NCBI RefSeq assembly: GCF_003070865.1
Contig: NZ_CP026948.1
Span: 992,001-1,056,000, forward strand
Source of the DNA: Corynebacterium liangguodongii
GTDB lineage: Bacteria > Actinomycetota > Actinomycetes > Mycobacteriales > Mycobacteriaceae
DNA length: 64,000 nt
Direction: 5' to 3'
In this document: one piece after another, positions 1 to 9,482 of the stretch
How the letters are laid out: each line of letters begins with the position of its first letter
Numbering within the stretch: the first letter of the stretch is position 1
Made by a program: the position numbers and the translations under genes
Notes under the pieces: generated by a model
What the model saw: only the letters and a program-made list of their open reading frames with translations
What the model was told of the DNA's origin: nothing
Databases searched by the model: none

Positions 1-318
<318 letters not shown>

Positions 319-352
319 TTACCGTGGGGCACGCTTAAATTCAGCGAACCAG

Positions 353-399
353 CCCCGCGCGCTCGATGCATCATCCGTCGAGCGCGCGGGGCCTTTTCC
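353..399 (+). terminator. Rho-independent terminator after ilvC
   Basis: A 14-bp perfect GC-rich stem (353-366 with 378-391) and an 11-base loop are followed by a short T-rich run. It lies 35 bases after the ilvC stop codon and points the same way. Confidence 0.85.
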
Positions 400-457
400 T
401 GCCTGGACGCTCCCACAAACCCCGCCTTGCACGCGGGGGCCGGGGCCCTGCGGCATG

Positions 458-493
458 AAAAACCCCGCCTCGCCGTAAGCGGCGGGGGCGGGG
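458..493 (-). terminator. Terminator of the membrane-protein gene on the minus strand
   Basis: A GC-rich hairpin (463-474 with 481-493, one bulge) is followed on the minus strand by a run of five T (458-462). It sits 20 bases past the stop codon of the gene at 513-1067. With the ilvC terminator it makes a convergent terminator pair. Confidence 0.75.
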
Positions 494-512
494 TAGGGGG
501 GGCGTGCGCGGA

Positions 513-1067
513 CTAGTTGGTCGGCACAGCGTTCTGAACGGCGTCGCCGACCTTGTTGGCGGCCTCGCCAGCACCCTCGGTCGCGCCCTGGACGGCGTCG
601 CCGGCCTTGTTGGCGGCCTCGCCGGCGCGCTCGGTTGCACCCTGGACGGCGTCGCCAGCACCCTCGGTTGCGCTCTGTGCCGCGCCCTCGGCACCGCCCT
701 GGGCGCCCTCGGTCTCGGTCACGTCGACGGTCTCGGTGGCCACAATGGAGGTCGAGGTCTCACCCGTGGTGCCCTCGTTGTCCTTGTTGCCGGCGAAGAT
801 CGAGTAGAGCAGCCAGCCGATGAGCAGCAGCGCGAGCAGGCCCAGCAGCCACTTCCACCAGCCGCCGCCCTGGTTCTCGGCCACGGCGGTCGAACCAGCG
901 GTCGTCGTCGGGGTGCCGGTGGCCTTCGTGGTGTCGACGGTGGGCCCTGCGTTGGTGGCGGGGACCTTCGCGTCGTCGCGGACGCCCTCGACTCGGTGGC
1001 TAACCTCTTCGTTGTTGAGGTTGTTGAGCTTGTTCAGGTCCTTGGGATCATGGTTGTTGTTCGTCAT
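513..1067 (-). CDS. Single-pass membrane protein with C-terminal amphipathic repeats
   Basis: 184 residues, family not recognised. The start chosen is the ATG at 1067 because AAAGGA lies 8 bases upstream; an open frame extends further but lacks a better start. Residues 1-75 are polar and Asn/Thr-rich. A hydrophobic segment WWKWLLGLLALLLIGWLLY at about 77-95 is the only membrane span. The exterior or C-terminal part consists of near-identical units of the type GDAVQGATEGAGEAANK repeated about three times, rich in Ala, Gly, Glu and Lys, resembling the 11-residue periodic repeats of LEA-like or YtxH-like stress proteins. No signal peptide cleavage site is apparent. It is a lone gene between ilvC and the DUF262 gene. 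A role in envelope stress or desiccation is only an inference from repeat character. Confidence 0.8.
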   Translation of the reverse strand: MTNNNHDPKDLNKLNNLNNEEVSHRVEGVRDDAKVPATNAGPTVDTTKATGTPTTTAGSTAVAENQGGGWWKWLLGLLALLLIGWLLYSIFAGNKDNEGTTGETSTSIVATETVDVTETEGAQGGAEGAAQSATEGAGDAVQGATERAGEAANKAGDAVQGATEGAGEAANKVGDAVQNAVPTN

Positions 1068-1378
1068 TGTGTCGATCCTTTCGCTTAAGAGGTCTAATGC
1101 GTAGGGCACCCACGCGGTCGCGCGGCGCTCACGCGCTCCCGGCTGGTTAGCCGGAGGCGTACATCCACGTTAACAAAAAATGACTAAACCATGCGCTTAC
1201 GTTTGTATAACGATGTCCTAATCGTGAAAAACAGGCAGCTCAAGAGGGGTGACGGGGGATTGGCCGCTCGGCGTCATCGGTCAGGAGGAGGGGGGAATCG
1301 GGGACGCGCCGGTCGCCTGTACCGCGGGCGCGCCGCTGTGTCGCGCGCGATACCGGCGGATTCCTTAGAGTATGGGGC
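1068..1378. promoter_or_regulatory. Divergent intergenic region with leaderless-type -10 for the DUF262 gene
   Basis: 311 bases without a credible gene. The segment near 1170-1225 is AT-rich compared with its surroundings and is the likely promoter zone for the minus-strand membrane protein. At the right end TAGAGT (1366-1371) stands exactly 7 bases before the ATG at 1379, and no Shine-Dalgarno sequence is present, so the DUF262 mRNA probably begins at its start codon. Confidence 0.55.
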
Positions 1379-3160
1379 ATGGGCTTTACCACGCCGAGCT
1401 ACTCGCTGACTGACCTGTTCTCCCGCGCGGGCCGCGGCGAGCTGCAGCTGCCTGACTTCCAGCACGACGTCGTCTTCGACGTCGACCGCGTGCGCTCGCT
1501 GGTCACTACGGTGCTGCGCGGCTACCCCGTCGGCGCCTTCCTCGCCCTCGATACCCGCAACGTCGCGCCCCGGTTCGCGTCGCGGCCCATCAACGGGGTC
1601 GCGGGCTCGCTCGCGGAGCCCGGGCTGTTGCTTCTCGACGGCCAGCAGCGCCTCACCGCCCTCTACCAGGCCTTCGGGGGTGACGGCACCGGCGACGGGG
1701 GAGTGGAGACGTTCGACCTGATGGGCCGCCGCATTGTGCGGCGCTTCTTCGTCGATATCCGCCGCGCCGTCTCTGCCGACCCGATGCCCGTCGAGGCGGT
1801 CTTCGCCGTCGACGAGAAGGGGGCGGTGCGCTCCCACTTCGGCCCGGAAATCCCCGGCGGGATCGCGGGCACGGACGACATGATTGCCCACGGCGTCATT
1901 CCTGTCTCGCTGTTGCTCCACGCCCGCGGCAGCGAGTTGCTCTTTGACATCGCGGCGGCAACAGCAAACCCCGAGGTGCGCGGCGCAGCGGCGGCTTTCC
2001 ACGCCCGGGTGGCCAGCCAGCTGAACGCCTATTCCATCCCGGTCATGCGCATCGAGCGCGACACGCCGCTGACCGGGATCGGCCAGATCTTCGCGCACGT
2101 GAACTCGGCGGGCGTCAAGATGGATGTCTTCGATCTGCTCACGGCCGCCTTTACCCTGGAGGACCCGGAGTTTTCTCTCCCGGCGCACTGGCAGGGCGTG
2201 GAGCGGCAGCTGCGCAGCCACCCGGCCCTCGAGGGGATCGGGCGCATTGAGTTCTTGCGTGCGGTATCGCTGTTCGTCACCGCCGGGCAAGGGACGGCGA
2301 GCGGGCACCGCGGGGACATCTTGAGCCTTACCGTGGCCGATTACGTGGCCGCCGCCGACGAGGTGGTCGAAGGCTTCGCCGCTGCGGCGCGGTTCCTCTC
2401 CGAGCGTTTCATGTTCCACGCCAACCAGGTGCCCTACACCGCGCAGATCGTCTCCCTGGCGGTCGTGCTCGCGCGCCTCGGTGGGCAGCAGGGCGCGAGT
2501 GAGGGCGGCGGGGTCGACGGGGAGTCGCAAAGCGCGCGCGATCGGCTCAACCGGTGGTTTTGGTCGGGCGTGTTCGGCGAGCTCTACGGAGCGCACTCGC
2601 CGATGATTCGGGCCGCGAGCGACGTCGACGAGGTCACCCCGTGGGTGCGGGGCGAGACAGATCAGCTCCCGCGCACCGTGGCGGACGCGCGGTGTGAGCG
2701 CCAGCGCATTGCCACGGCGGGGCCCGAATCGGGGGTCTACCGCGCCCTCGGTGCACTCCTCATGGCGCGCGGCGCCCGGGATTGGCGCACCGGTATGCCC
2801 TTTACCAGCGACACCATTGCGGAGCTCGAGCCCTCGCTGGAGCTGGTTTTCCCGCCGGAGGTGTGCCGCGCTCAAGGGGTCGACCCGGCGCTGTTGCGCT
2901 CGGCGGTGGGCCGCACCCCGATGGGCATTCGCACGCGTCTCATCATCGAATCGACCGAGCCGCGGCGCTACCTGCCGAGGCTGCAGTCCAAGAGCCTGCT
3001 TGACGACGCCGAGTTTGACGCCGTGATCCGCGGCCACGACATCGCACCGGAGCACCTCCTGGCCTCCGACGCGGCGGCGTTTTTCGCGGACCGCCTCGAC
3101 CGGCTCGTCGCGCTGGTGGAGCACGCGATGGGCACACGCGTGGCCGCTGACGAGGCGTGA
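1379..3160 (+). CDS. DUF262 (GmrSD N-terminal-like) domain protein
   Basis: 593 residues. The N-terminal third carries the DUF262 / ParB-nuclease-like signature: a segment with QLPDFQHDVVFDVDRVRSLV near residues 22-41, a GYPVGAFL motif, and LLLLDGQQRLTALYQAF near 82-98. This DGQQR motif is the family's NTP-binding or nucleotide-hydrolysing core, seen in the modification-dependent restriction enzyme GmrSD and many stand-alone proteins. I see no DUF1524 HNH nuclease motif in the C-terminal half, so a complete GmrSD restriction enzyme is not supported. The start is the ATG with a TANNNT box 7 bases upstream. The stop overlaps the start of the following lipoprotein gene, suggesting cotranscription. 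The function is unknown; nucleic-acid or nucleotide metabolism is a family-based guess. Confidence 0.75.
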   Translation: MGFTTPSYSLTDLFSRAGRGELQLPDFQHDVVFDVDRVRSLVTTVLRGYPVGAFLALDTRNVAPRFASRPINGVAGSLAEPGLLLLDGQQRLTALYQAFGGDGTGDGGVETFDLMGRRIVRRFFVDIRRAVSADPMPVEAVFAVDEKGAVRSHFGPEIPGGIAGTDDMIAHGVIPVSLLLHARGSELLFDIAAATANPEVRGAAAAFHARVASQLNAYSIPVMRIERDTPLTGIGQIFAHVNSAGVKMDVFDLLTAAFTLEDPEFSLPAHWQGVERQLRSHPALEGIGRIEFLRAVSLFVTAGQGTASGHRGDILSLTVADYVAAADEVVEGFAAAARFLSERFMFHANQVPYTAQIVSLAVVLARLGGQQGASEGGGVDGESQSARDRLNRWFWSGVFGELYGAHSPMIRAASDVDEVTPWVRGETDQLPRTVADARCERQRIATAGPESGVYRALGALLMARGARDWRTGMPFTSDTIAELEPSLELVFPPEVCRAQGVDPALLRSAVGRTPMGIRTRLIIESTEPRRYLPRLQSKSLLDDAEFDAVIRGHDIAPEHLLASDAAAFFADRLDRLVALVEHAMGTRVAADEA

Positions 3161-4029
3161 CGGCGCGCATGACGTGGGGCATGTGGCGCGGGGTCATCGC
3201 GCTGGCAGCCGCAGCCGCGCTGGCCTCCTGCTCGGTCAACCCGCTCGCCGGGCCCGCCTCGCCGCTTGATAGCGCGCGGGCGCGCAACCAGTCGCGGCAC
3301 GTCTCCGAGCGCTTCGAGGACCACCCGGTCGTGATTGATGACCCGTCCGGGGTGGAGACCTCAAGGCTGTTTTTCTCCGCCTCGGAGACGGTGGTGGTCA
3401 CCGACGGCACGGTGGAGGCGCAGCTGCGCGGGGCCTCAGTCGCGGTAACGGCGCACGCCCCCATGATCTCCTATAGCCCGCAGCGGCACGTCGAGGTCAT
3501 CCGCGAAATCGAGCGGCTCAAGGCGCACACCGTGCTTACGGTCGGCCAGGTCGCGCTCGCCCCGACCACCGGCGCGCTGCGCCTCCAGCGCGACCCCGGC
3601 GGGCTGGAGGCCCTGCATACGATGACGAGCCTGCGCTTCGACATCCGAGACGTCCCCGGCTCGGGTGACCCGGGCGCCGCCGTGAGCGCGGTGGCCGGCC
3701 TGCCGGGGGACCCGCCGACGTGGCTGCGTACACCGGACGCCCCGGCGATCATGCCTGGGGCAGCGGCACGCCCCTTCCCGTTGCAGTCGCGCAGGGATGC
3801 GGATATGGCCCCCGTGGTCGTCGCCACGCGCGAGAGCTCGCTTGCGTCCGTGACCAACGCACGCAGCTTCGGGGCCTCCGTCGAGGTGTTAGACGAGCCT
3901 GATCCGCGCCGCTCGGATGGCGCGCTCTACGCCATGGCCGGGCTTGCCGATGGCGCGCTCATCGCCCTGGGGCCGCAGTTTGGTTCCGCCGCGGAGCTCA
4001 CGCGCAACATCATGCAGGCGGAAGAATAA
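3157..4029 (+). CDS. Lipoprotein with a cell-wall-binding-repeat-2-like domain
   Basis: 290 residues from a GTG that overlaps the previous stop codon; an ATG at 3169 is an equally possible start. A short positive N-terminus, a hydrophobic helix and the lipobox LASC near residue 24 make it an exported lipid-anchored protein. The mature part contains a pattern like the cell-wall-binding repeat 2 fold: SRLFFSASETVVVTDG, then an alanine-rich helix, then APMISY, and later EVLDEPDPRRSDGALYAM followed by DGALIALGPQFG. The same landmarks recur in the larger lipoprotein at 9483-10955 (SRRLFGSSEAVVVAS, EVLDAPDPRSS, DTIALGAQWG), so the two are paralogues. This one lacks the C-terminal barrel-like domain of the larger protein. 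The role is unknown; an envelope location is well supported. Confidence 0.75.
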   Translation: MTARMTWGMWRGVIALAAAAALASCSVNPLAGPASPLDSARARNQSRHVSERFEDHPVVIDDPSGVETSRLFFSASETVVVTDGTVEAQLRGASVAVTAHAPMISYSPQRHVEVIREIERLKAHTVLTVGQVALAPTTGALRLQRDPGGLEALHTMTSLRFDIRDVPGSGDPGAAVSAVAGLPGDPPTWLRTPDAPAIMPGAAARPFPLQSRRDADMAPVVVATRESSLASVTNARSFGASVEVLDEPDPRRSDGALYAMAGLADGALIALGPQFGSAAELTRNIMQAEE

Positions 4030-4146
4030 TATTAATACCGCGGTGTATCGCCCCGCGCGCCGGAGCGGGTAGGATGGGCGGAAATCCGGCCACCCGGGCT
4101 TAGACATACACATCGCATTCACTGCATACCCTAGGAGACCCCACCC

Positions 4147-5730
4147 GTGACTAAACCAGTCGTGCTCATCGCAGACAAGCTCGCACCCTCCACCGTAGAC
4201 GCCCTCGGCGACGCCGTGGAGGTTCGCTGGGTCGACGGCCCGAACCGCACCGAGCTCCTCGCGGCCGTCCCCGAGGCCGACGCGCTGCTCGTCCGCTCCG
4301 CCACCACGGTCGACCGCGAGGTCATCGAGGCCGCGCCGAAGCTGCGCATCATCGGCCGCGCCGGTGTGGGGCTCGACAACGTCGACATCGACGCCGCCAC
4401 GGAGCGCGGCGTCATGGTGGCCAACGCCCCGACCTCGAACATCCACTCCGCCTGCGAGCACGCCATCGCGCTGCTGCTCGCCACCGCGCGCCAGATCCCC
4501 GCGGCGGATAAGACCCTGCGCGACGCCGAGTGGAAGCGCTCGGCCTTTAAGGGCGTCGAGGTCTTTGGCAAGACCGTCGGCATCGTTGGCTTCGGCCACA
4601 TCGGCCAGCTCTTCGCGCAGCGCCTCAAAGCGTTCGAGACCACGATTATCGCCTACGACCCCTACGCCAACCCGGCACGCGCCGCCCAGCTCGGCGTCGA
4701 GCTCGTTGAGCTCGAGGAGCTCATGGCAAAGTCCGACTTCGTCACCATCCACCTGCCGAAGACCAAGGAGACCGCGGGGATGTTCAACGCGGACCTGCTG
4801 GCCAAGGCGAAGGAGGGCCAGATCATCATCAACGCCGCCCGCGGCGGGCTCGTCGACGAGCAGGCGCTCCACGACGCCATCCTCGCCGGCCGCATCCGCG
4901 GAGCCGGGTTCGACGTCTACGCCTCCGAGCCGTGTACGGACTCCCCGCTTTTCGCGCTCGACCAGGTCGTGGTCACCCCCCACCTGGGCGCCTCGACGAT
5001 CGAGGCCCAGGATCGCGCCGGCACGGACGTGGCCGATTCCGTGCTCAAGGCTCTGCGCGGCGAGTTCGTCGCGGACGCCGTGAACATCACAGGCGGGCGG
5101 GTAGGGGAGGAGGTTGCCGCCTGGCTCGATCTCGCGCGCAAGCTTGGCCTACTTGCGGGCAAGCTTCTCGACGCCGCCCCGGCCTCCCTGCGCGTCACCG
5201 CGCGCGGCGAGCTCTCGACCGAAGACGTTGACACCCTCGGGCTCTCCGCGGTGCGCGGACTGTTCTCCGGCATCATTTCCGAGCCCGTCACCTTCGTCAA
5301 CGCGCCGTCGATCGCCGCGTCCCGCGGCGTGGAATACACCGTAGATACACACAGCGAGGCACGCAGCCACCGCAGCGCCTTGGAGGTCCAGGTCGTCTCC
5401 GCCACGGGCGAGACCTCCACCGTCACCGGCGCGCTCACCGGCCTGGAGCGGGTGGAGAAGATCGTCAACATCAACGGCCGCGGCCTTGACATGCGCGCGG
5501 AGGGGCGCAACCTGTTCCTGCGCTACACCGACGCGCCGGGTGCGCTGGGCAAGGTCGGCAGCCAGCTTGGTAACGCCGGGATCAACATCGAGGCAGCCGC
5601 GATGACGCAGACGTCGAAGGGCGACGGGGCAGTGCTCATCCTGCGCGTCGAGCGCGAGGTGGGCGAGGAGCTCGAGGCCGCGATCGCCGAGTCGATCGGT
5701 GCCTCCTCGATCCAGATCGACCTGAGCTAG
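4147..5730 (+). CDS. serA: D-3-phosphoglycerate dehydrogenase
   Basis: 527 residues, the length of the long bacterial type with three C-terminal modules. It oxidises 3-phosphoglycerate to 3-phosphohydroxypyruvate with NAD+, the first step of serine synthesis. Visible motifs are the NAD-binding VGIVGFGHIGQLF near 144-156, the catalytic region with INAARGGLVDEQAL, and the HLGAST histidine region. After the catalytic domain comes an intervening domain (about 320-450), then an ACT domain at about 455-527 beginning DMRAEGRNLFLRYTDAPGALG, the usual serine-sensing module. The GTG start is supported by AGGAG 9 bases upstream. TAGGAT at 4070-4075 is a plausible -10. The gene ends with its own terminator. 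Confidence 0.96.
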   Translation: MTKPVVLIADKLAPSTVDALGDAVEVRWVDGPNRTELLAAVPEADALLVRSATTVDREVIEAAPKLRIIGRAGVGLDNVDIDAATERGVMVANAPTSNIHSACEHAIALLLATARQIPAADKTLRDAEWKRSAFKGVEVFGKTVGIVGFGHIGQLFAQRLKAFETTIIAYDPYANPARAAQLGVELVELEELMAKSDFVTIHLPKTKETAGMFNADLLAKAKEGQIIINAARGGLVDEQALHDAILAGRIRGAGFDVYASEPCTDSPLFALDQVVVTPHLGASTIEAQDRAGTDVADSVLKALRGEFVADAVNITGGRVGEEVAAWLDLARKLGLLAGKLLDAAPASLRVTARGELSTEDVDTLGLSAVRGLFSGIISEPVTFVNAPSIAASRGVEYTVDTHSEARSHRSALEVQVVSATGETSTVTGALTGLERVEKIVNINGRGLDMRAEGRNLFLRYTDAPGALGKVGSQLGNAGINIEAAAMTQTSKGDGAVLILRVEREVGEELEAAIAESIGASSIQIDLS

Positions 5731-5766
5731 GAGCGCCCGCGGCGGCATAGGAGGCCGCAGTGCAGG

Positions 5767-5795
5767 AAATCCGGGGGTAATTCCCCGGATTTTTT
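5767..5795 (+). terminator. Terminator after serA
   Basis: A 10-bp perfect stem (5767-5776 with 5783-5792), a 6-base loop and a run of T residues, about 35 bases after the serA stop. Confidence 0.9.
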
Positions 5796-5893
5796 GCGAT
5801 TTCGCCCAATGTTCGCTCATTTTATGAGACCATGTGTCCCGCGGTATAAGACGCTATGAGACTGAGACGCAGCGTCACGCGGAAAGGAACATG

Positions 5894-8185
5894 ATGAGCA
5901 CGACGGTCAGCGGCCGGGGCCCACGCGCCCGCGAGGGAGAGGACCGGTTAGAGAAATCAATCACCCCGGACGGGCAAGAACACATCGTGGGGATCACGCC
6001 CGCCCGCGCCATCGGGACGGCCGAGCGCATCGGCATCGGGTGCGCGGCGGTACTCGCCGCCCTGGGGTGGGCGGCGATCGCGCTCGGGCGCCACGAGGAG
6101 ATCAACGCCGTGTGGCTCGTCTGCGCCGCGGTGGGCTCCTACGTAATCGGGTTCACCCTCTACGCCAGGCTTATCGAATACAAGGTGGTCAAGCCCCGCA
6201 GCACCCGCGCCACCCCGGCGGAGTACGTTGACGACGGGGCCGATTTTGTGCCCACGGACCGCCGCGTGCTCTTTGGGCACCACTTCGCCGCCATCGCCGG
6301 CGCCGGGCCCCTCGTTGGACCCGTGATGGCGGCGCAGATGGGCTACCTCCCCGGCACGCTGTGGATCATCCTCGGGGTGATCTTCGCCGGCGCGGTCCAG
6401 GACTACCTCGTGTTGTGGATCTCGACACGCCGCCGCGGCCGCTCGCTGGGCCAGATGATTACCGACGAGGTCGGCCGCGTCGGCGGCGCCGCGGGCATTA
6501 TCGCCACGATGACGATCATGGTGATCCTCATCGCGGTGCTCGGCCTCGTCGTGGTGGGCGCGATGGCCGAATCGCCCTGGAGCGTGTTCTCGCTGGCGAT
6601 GACGATCCCAATTGCCGTGTTTATGGGGTGCTATTCGCGGTTTGTGCGCCCCGGTCGGGTGGTCGAGGTCTCCGCGATCGGCGTGGTGCTGCTGCTTGCA
6701 GCGATCATCGGGGGCGGCTTCGTTGCCGATACCGCGTGGGGTGCCCAGGCTTTCACCCTGTCGAAGACGACCCTGGCCGTCGCGCTCGTGGTCTACGGTA
6801 TCGTCGCCGCGGTCCTGCCGGTCTGGCTCCTGCTCGCTCCGCGTGACTACCTCTCGACGTTTATGAAGATCGGCGTCGTCGTGCTGCTTGCCGTGGCGAT
6901 CCTCTTCGTCCGCCCGACGGTGCAGATGCCGGCCGTGACCAGCTTCGCGCTGGAGGGCAACGGCCCAGTCTTCGCCGGTTCGCTCTTCCCGTTCCTCTTT
7001 ATCACGATTGCCTGCGGGGCGCTCTCGGGCTTTCACGCGTTGATCTCCTCCGGGACGACGCCGAAGCTGATCGAGAAAGAGTCGCACATGCGCGCCATCG
7101 GCTACGGCTCGATGCTGATGGAATCCTTCGTCGCCGTCATGGCGATGATCACGGCGGTCATCATCGACCGGCACATGTATTTTGCGATCAACGCTCCGGC
7201 GGGGCTGACAAAGGGGACGGAGGAAGGCGCTGCCCAGTTCGTCGCCACGCTGGGCCTGCCCGGGGATCCCGTCACCGCAGGCGAGCTCGCCGAGACCGCG
7301 AGCGCGATTGGGGAGCCGACCATCGTCTCGCGTACCGGCGGCGCGCCGACGTTTTCCCTGGGCATGTCGGAGATCATGACAGACGTGTTTGGCAACCCGG
7401 CGCTGCAGGCGTTTTGGTACCACTTCGCGTTGATGTTCGAGGCCCTGTTCATCCTCACGACCGTCGACGCCGGTACCCGCGTCGCCCGGTTTATGATGTC
7501 GGATTCCCTGGGCCACATCCCCGGCCTCGGGCGGTTCAAGGATCCATCGTGGAGGCTCGGCTCGTGGATCTCCACCCTGATCGTCTGCGCAGCGTGGGGC
7601 CTCATCCTCGTCATGGGCGTGACGGACCCACTGGGCGGAATCAACGTGCTCTTCCCGCTCTTCGGCATTGCCAACCAGCTCCTCGCCGCCATTGCTTTGA
7701 CGCTGGTGACCGTCGTGGTGGTGAAGAAGGGGCTCTACGCCTGGGTGTGGGTGCCCGCGGTGCCGCTCGTATTCGACCTCGTGGTCACCCTGACGGCGAG
7801 CTGGCAGAAAATCTTCCATTCCGACCCGGCGATCGGCTACTTTGCCCAAAACGCCCGCTTCCGCCAGGCCCGCGAGCAGGGGTTGAGCGAGTTCGGCAGC
7901 GCGAAGAGCCCCGAGGCGATTGACGCGGTGATCCGCAACACCTACATCCAAGGTGGCCTCTCGATCCTCTTCGCGGTCCTCGTCATCGCGGTGGTGGTAG
8001 CCTCCATTGTCACCATCGTCAAGGCGGTGCGGGCGCGCCGGGTGGGCCGGCCGCTGGCGTTGAGCGAGGAGCCCGATCGCCCCTCGACGTGGTTCATCCC
8101 GCGCGGCATGGTGGCCAGCGCGGAGGAGCGCGAACTCGCGCGCGTGCTCGGCGGGGCGCGCGCGGGAGCGAAGGGAGAATCCTAG
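5894..8185 (+). CDS. cstA: CstA family carbon-starvation / pyruvate transporter
   Basis: 763 residues from the second of two adjacent ATG codons, chosen because GGAAAGGA ends 5 bases upstream; the first ATG at 5891 is too close to it. It is a polytopic inner-membrane protein of the CstA family, with about 16 or more hydrophobic segments. Recognisable family stretches are FGHHFAAIAGAGPLVGPVMA near 130-150, the GALSGFHALISSGTTPK region, and TTVDAGTRVARFM further on. CstA-type proteins import pyruvate (and in some bacteria peptides) during carbon limitation. The tiny YbdD gene follows after one base, a pairing conserved for this family. A TATAAG element near 5845 could be the promoter -10. The C-terminal 60 residues are charged and cytoplasmic. 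Confidence 0.93.
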   Translation: MSTTVSGRGPRAREGEDRLEKSITPDGQEHIVGITPARAIGTAERIGIGCAAVLAALGWAAIALGRHEEINAVWLVCAAVGSYVIGFTLYARLIEYKVVKPRSTRATPAEYVDDGADFVPTDRRVLFGHHFAAIAGAGPLVGPVMAAQMGYLPGTLWIILGVIFAGAVQDYLVLWISTRRRGRSLGQMITDEVGRVGGAAGIIATMTIMVILIAVLGLVVVGAMAESPWSVFSLAMTIPIAVFMGCYSRFVRPGRVVEVSAIGVVLLLAAIIGGGFVADTAWGAQAFTLSKTTLAVALVVYGIVAAVLPVWLLLAPRDYLSTFMKIGVVVLLAVAILFVRPTVQMPAVTSFALEGNGPVFAGSLFPFLFITIACGALSGFHALISSGTTPKLIEKESHMRAIGYGSMLMESFVAVMAMITAVIIDRHMYFAINAPAGLTKGTEEGAAQFVATLGLPGDPVTAGELAETASAIGEPTIVSRTGGAPTFSLGMSEIMTDVFGNPALQAFWYHFALMFEALFILTTVDAGTRVARFMMSDSLGHIPGLGRFKDPSWRLGSWISTLIVCAAWGLILVMGVTDPLGGINVLFPLFGIANQLLAAIALTLVTVVVVKKGLYAWVWVPAVPLVFDLVVTLTASWQKIFHSDPAIGYFAQNARFRQAREQGLSEFGSAKSPEAIDAVIRNTYIQGGLSILFAVLVIAVVVASIVTIVKAVRARRVGRPLALSEEPDRPSTWFIPRGMVASAEERELARVLGGARAGAKGES

Positions 8186-8186
8186 G

Positions 8187-8372
8187 GTGGCGGCGGCGTG
8201 GTGGAAGGCCGCGGGCTGGTACCTCAAGGAGCTCATGGGGGATAACGACTACCGCAGGTATTGTGAGCACCTTAGGCGGCAGCACCCGGGGGTCTCGCCG
8301 ATCAGCGAGAGAGAATACTGGAAGGCGAGGTGGGCGCGGGAGGGCGCCAGCCCGCAGGGCCGCTGCTGCTAG
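8187..8372 (+). CDS. YbdD/YjiX family small protein, CstA partner
   Basis: 61 residues from a GTG one base after the cstA stop. The sequence has the family pattern: an N-terminal WWKAAGWYLKELMGDNDYRR, a central HPGVSPISEREYWKARW and a Cys-containing tail (RCC). These short cytoplasmic proteins nearly always accompany CstA or BtsT transporters and are thought to be needed for transporter function. It is translated from the cstA mRNA. The spacing and the motif match leave little doubt about the family, but its biochemical role is not defined. Confidence 0.88.
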   Translation: MAAAWWKAAGWYLKELMGDNDYRRYCEHLRRQHPGVSPISEREYWKARWAREGASPQGRCC

Positions 8373-8423
8373 GGCTGCTAGGCTGGTCGTGATCGTCCAC
8401 AATGTGAGAGAGGAATTCCAAAA

Positions 8424-9440
8424 ATGAAGATTGCGGTCATCGCAGGCGACGGCATCGGAACCGAGGTCATGGCCGAGGGGCTCAAGGTCTTGCGCGCGGT
8501 GCGTGGCGACGTCGAAACGACCGACTACGACCTCGGTGCGCGCCGCTACCTGCGCAACGGTGAGCTTTTGACAGACGCGGACTTGGAGAGCCTGCGCAGC
8601 CACGACGCCATCTTGCTCGGAGCTGTGGGCGACCCGCAGCGCGTCCCGGCGGGCGTGCTCGAGCGGGGCCTGCTCCTGCCGCTGCGCTTCAACCTCGACC
8701 ACTTTGTCAACCTGCGCCCCTCCCGGCTCTACCCGACGGCAGTGAGCCCGCTGGCCAACCCCGGTGAGATCGACTTCGTCGTCGTCCGGGAGGGCACGGA
8801 GAGCCTCTACGCCGGAAACGGCGGCGTGCTGCGCGCGGGCACCCCGCACGAGGTGGCCTGCGAGGTCTCCCAGAACACGCGCTTCGGGGTGGAGCGCGTC
8901 GTGCGCTACGCCTTCGAGCTGGCGATGACGCGCCGCAAGCACCTCACCCTCGTTCACAAGACAAACGTGTTGGTCAACGCCGGTGGGCTGTGGCAGAAGA
9001 CCGTCGACGCCGTCGGCGCCGAATACCCCGAGGTCACCGTCGATTACAACCACATCGACGCGACGACGATCTACATGGTCACCGACCCGTCGCGCTACGA
9101 CGTCATCGTCACCGACAACCTCTTCGGCGATATCATCACCGACCTCGCCGGCGCCGTGACCGGTGGTGTGGGCCAGGCCTGCTCGGGCAACATCGATGCT
9201 TCGCGCACCAACCCGTCGATGTTCGAGCCCGTCCACGGCTCCGCGCCCGATATCGCGGGACGTGGCATCGCGGACCCGACGGCTATGATCCTCTCCGTCG
9301 CGATGATGCTGCGCTGGCTCGGCGACGAGGCGGCCGCGCAGCGCATCGAGGACGCCGTGGCCGCGGACGTGTCGGCGCGCCCGGCCGGGCCCGTGGTGAC
9401 ATCGGAGGTTGGTGACAGGATCGCCAGCGCGTGCGCGTAG
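8424..9440 (+). CDS. leuB: 3-isopropylmalate dehydrogenase
   Basis: 338 residues. It catalyses the NAD-dependent oxidative decarboxylation of 3-isopropylmalate in leucine synthesis. Family marks are the N-terminal [20 protein letters not shown], an arginine-bearing substrate loop near LRPSRLYP, and the metal and nucleotide signature containing [20 protein letters not shown] near residues 229-248, followed by [12 protein letters not shown]. The start is the ATG preceded by AGAGGAA. TAGGCT at about 8380 is a possible -10 element. The other leucine genes leuC and leuD, with the IclR-type regulator, are at 30835-33611, so the pathway is split as in other corynebacteria; joint control by that regulator is an inference. 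Confidence 0.95.
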   Translation: MKIAVIAGDGIGTEVMAEGLKVLRAVRGDVETTDYDLGARRYLRNGELLTDADLESLRSHDAILLGAVGDPQRVPAGVLERGLLLPLRFNLDHFVNLRPSRLYPTAVSPLANPGEIDFVVVREGTESLYAGNGGVLRAGTPHEVACEVSQNTRFGVERVVRYAFELAMTRRKHLTLVHKTNVLVNAGGLWQKTVDAVGAEYPEVTVDYNHIDATTIYMVTDPSRYDVIVTDNLFGDIITDLAGAVTGGVGQACSGNIDASRTNPSMFEPVHGSAPDIAGRGIADPTAMILSVAMMLRWLGDEAAAQRIEDAVAADVSARPAGPVVTSEVGDRIASACA

Positions 9441-9482
9441 GGTAGTTTAGCGACCCAGAGAACCGACACACGAAAGTCGCAT

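Noticed and set aside
1274..3124. 616-codon minus-strand frame opposite the DUF262 gene
   Set aside because: A shadow of the DUF262 coding strand, with no start signal and very Arg/Gly/Asp-rich.
5957..8236. Very long open frame (about 759 codons) on the minus strand opposite cstA
   Set aside because: It is antisense to a clear CstA protein, is Arg/His/Asp-rich in a way expected from complementary high-GC codons, and has no ribosome site.
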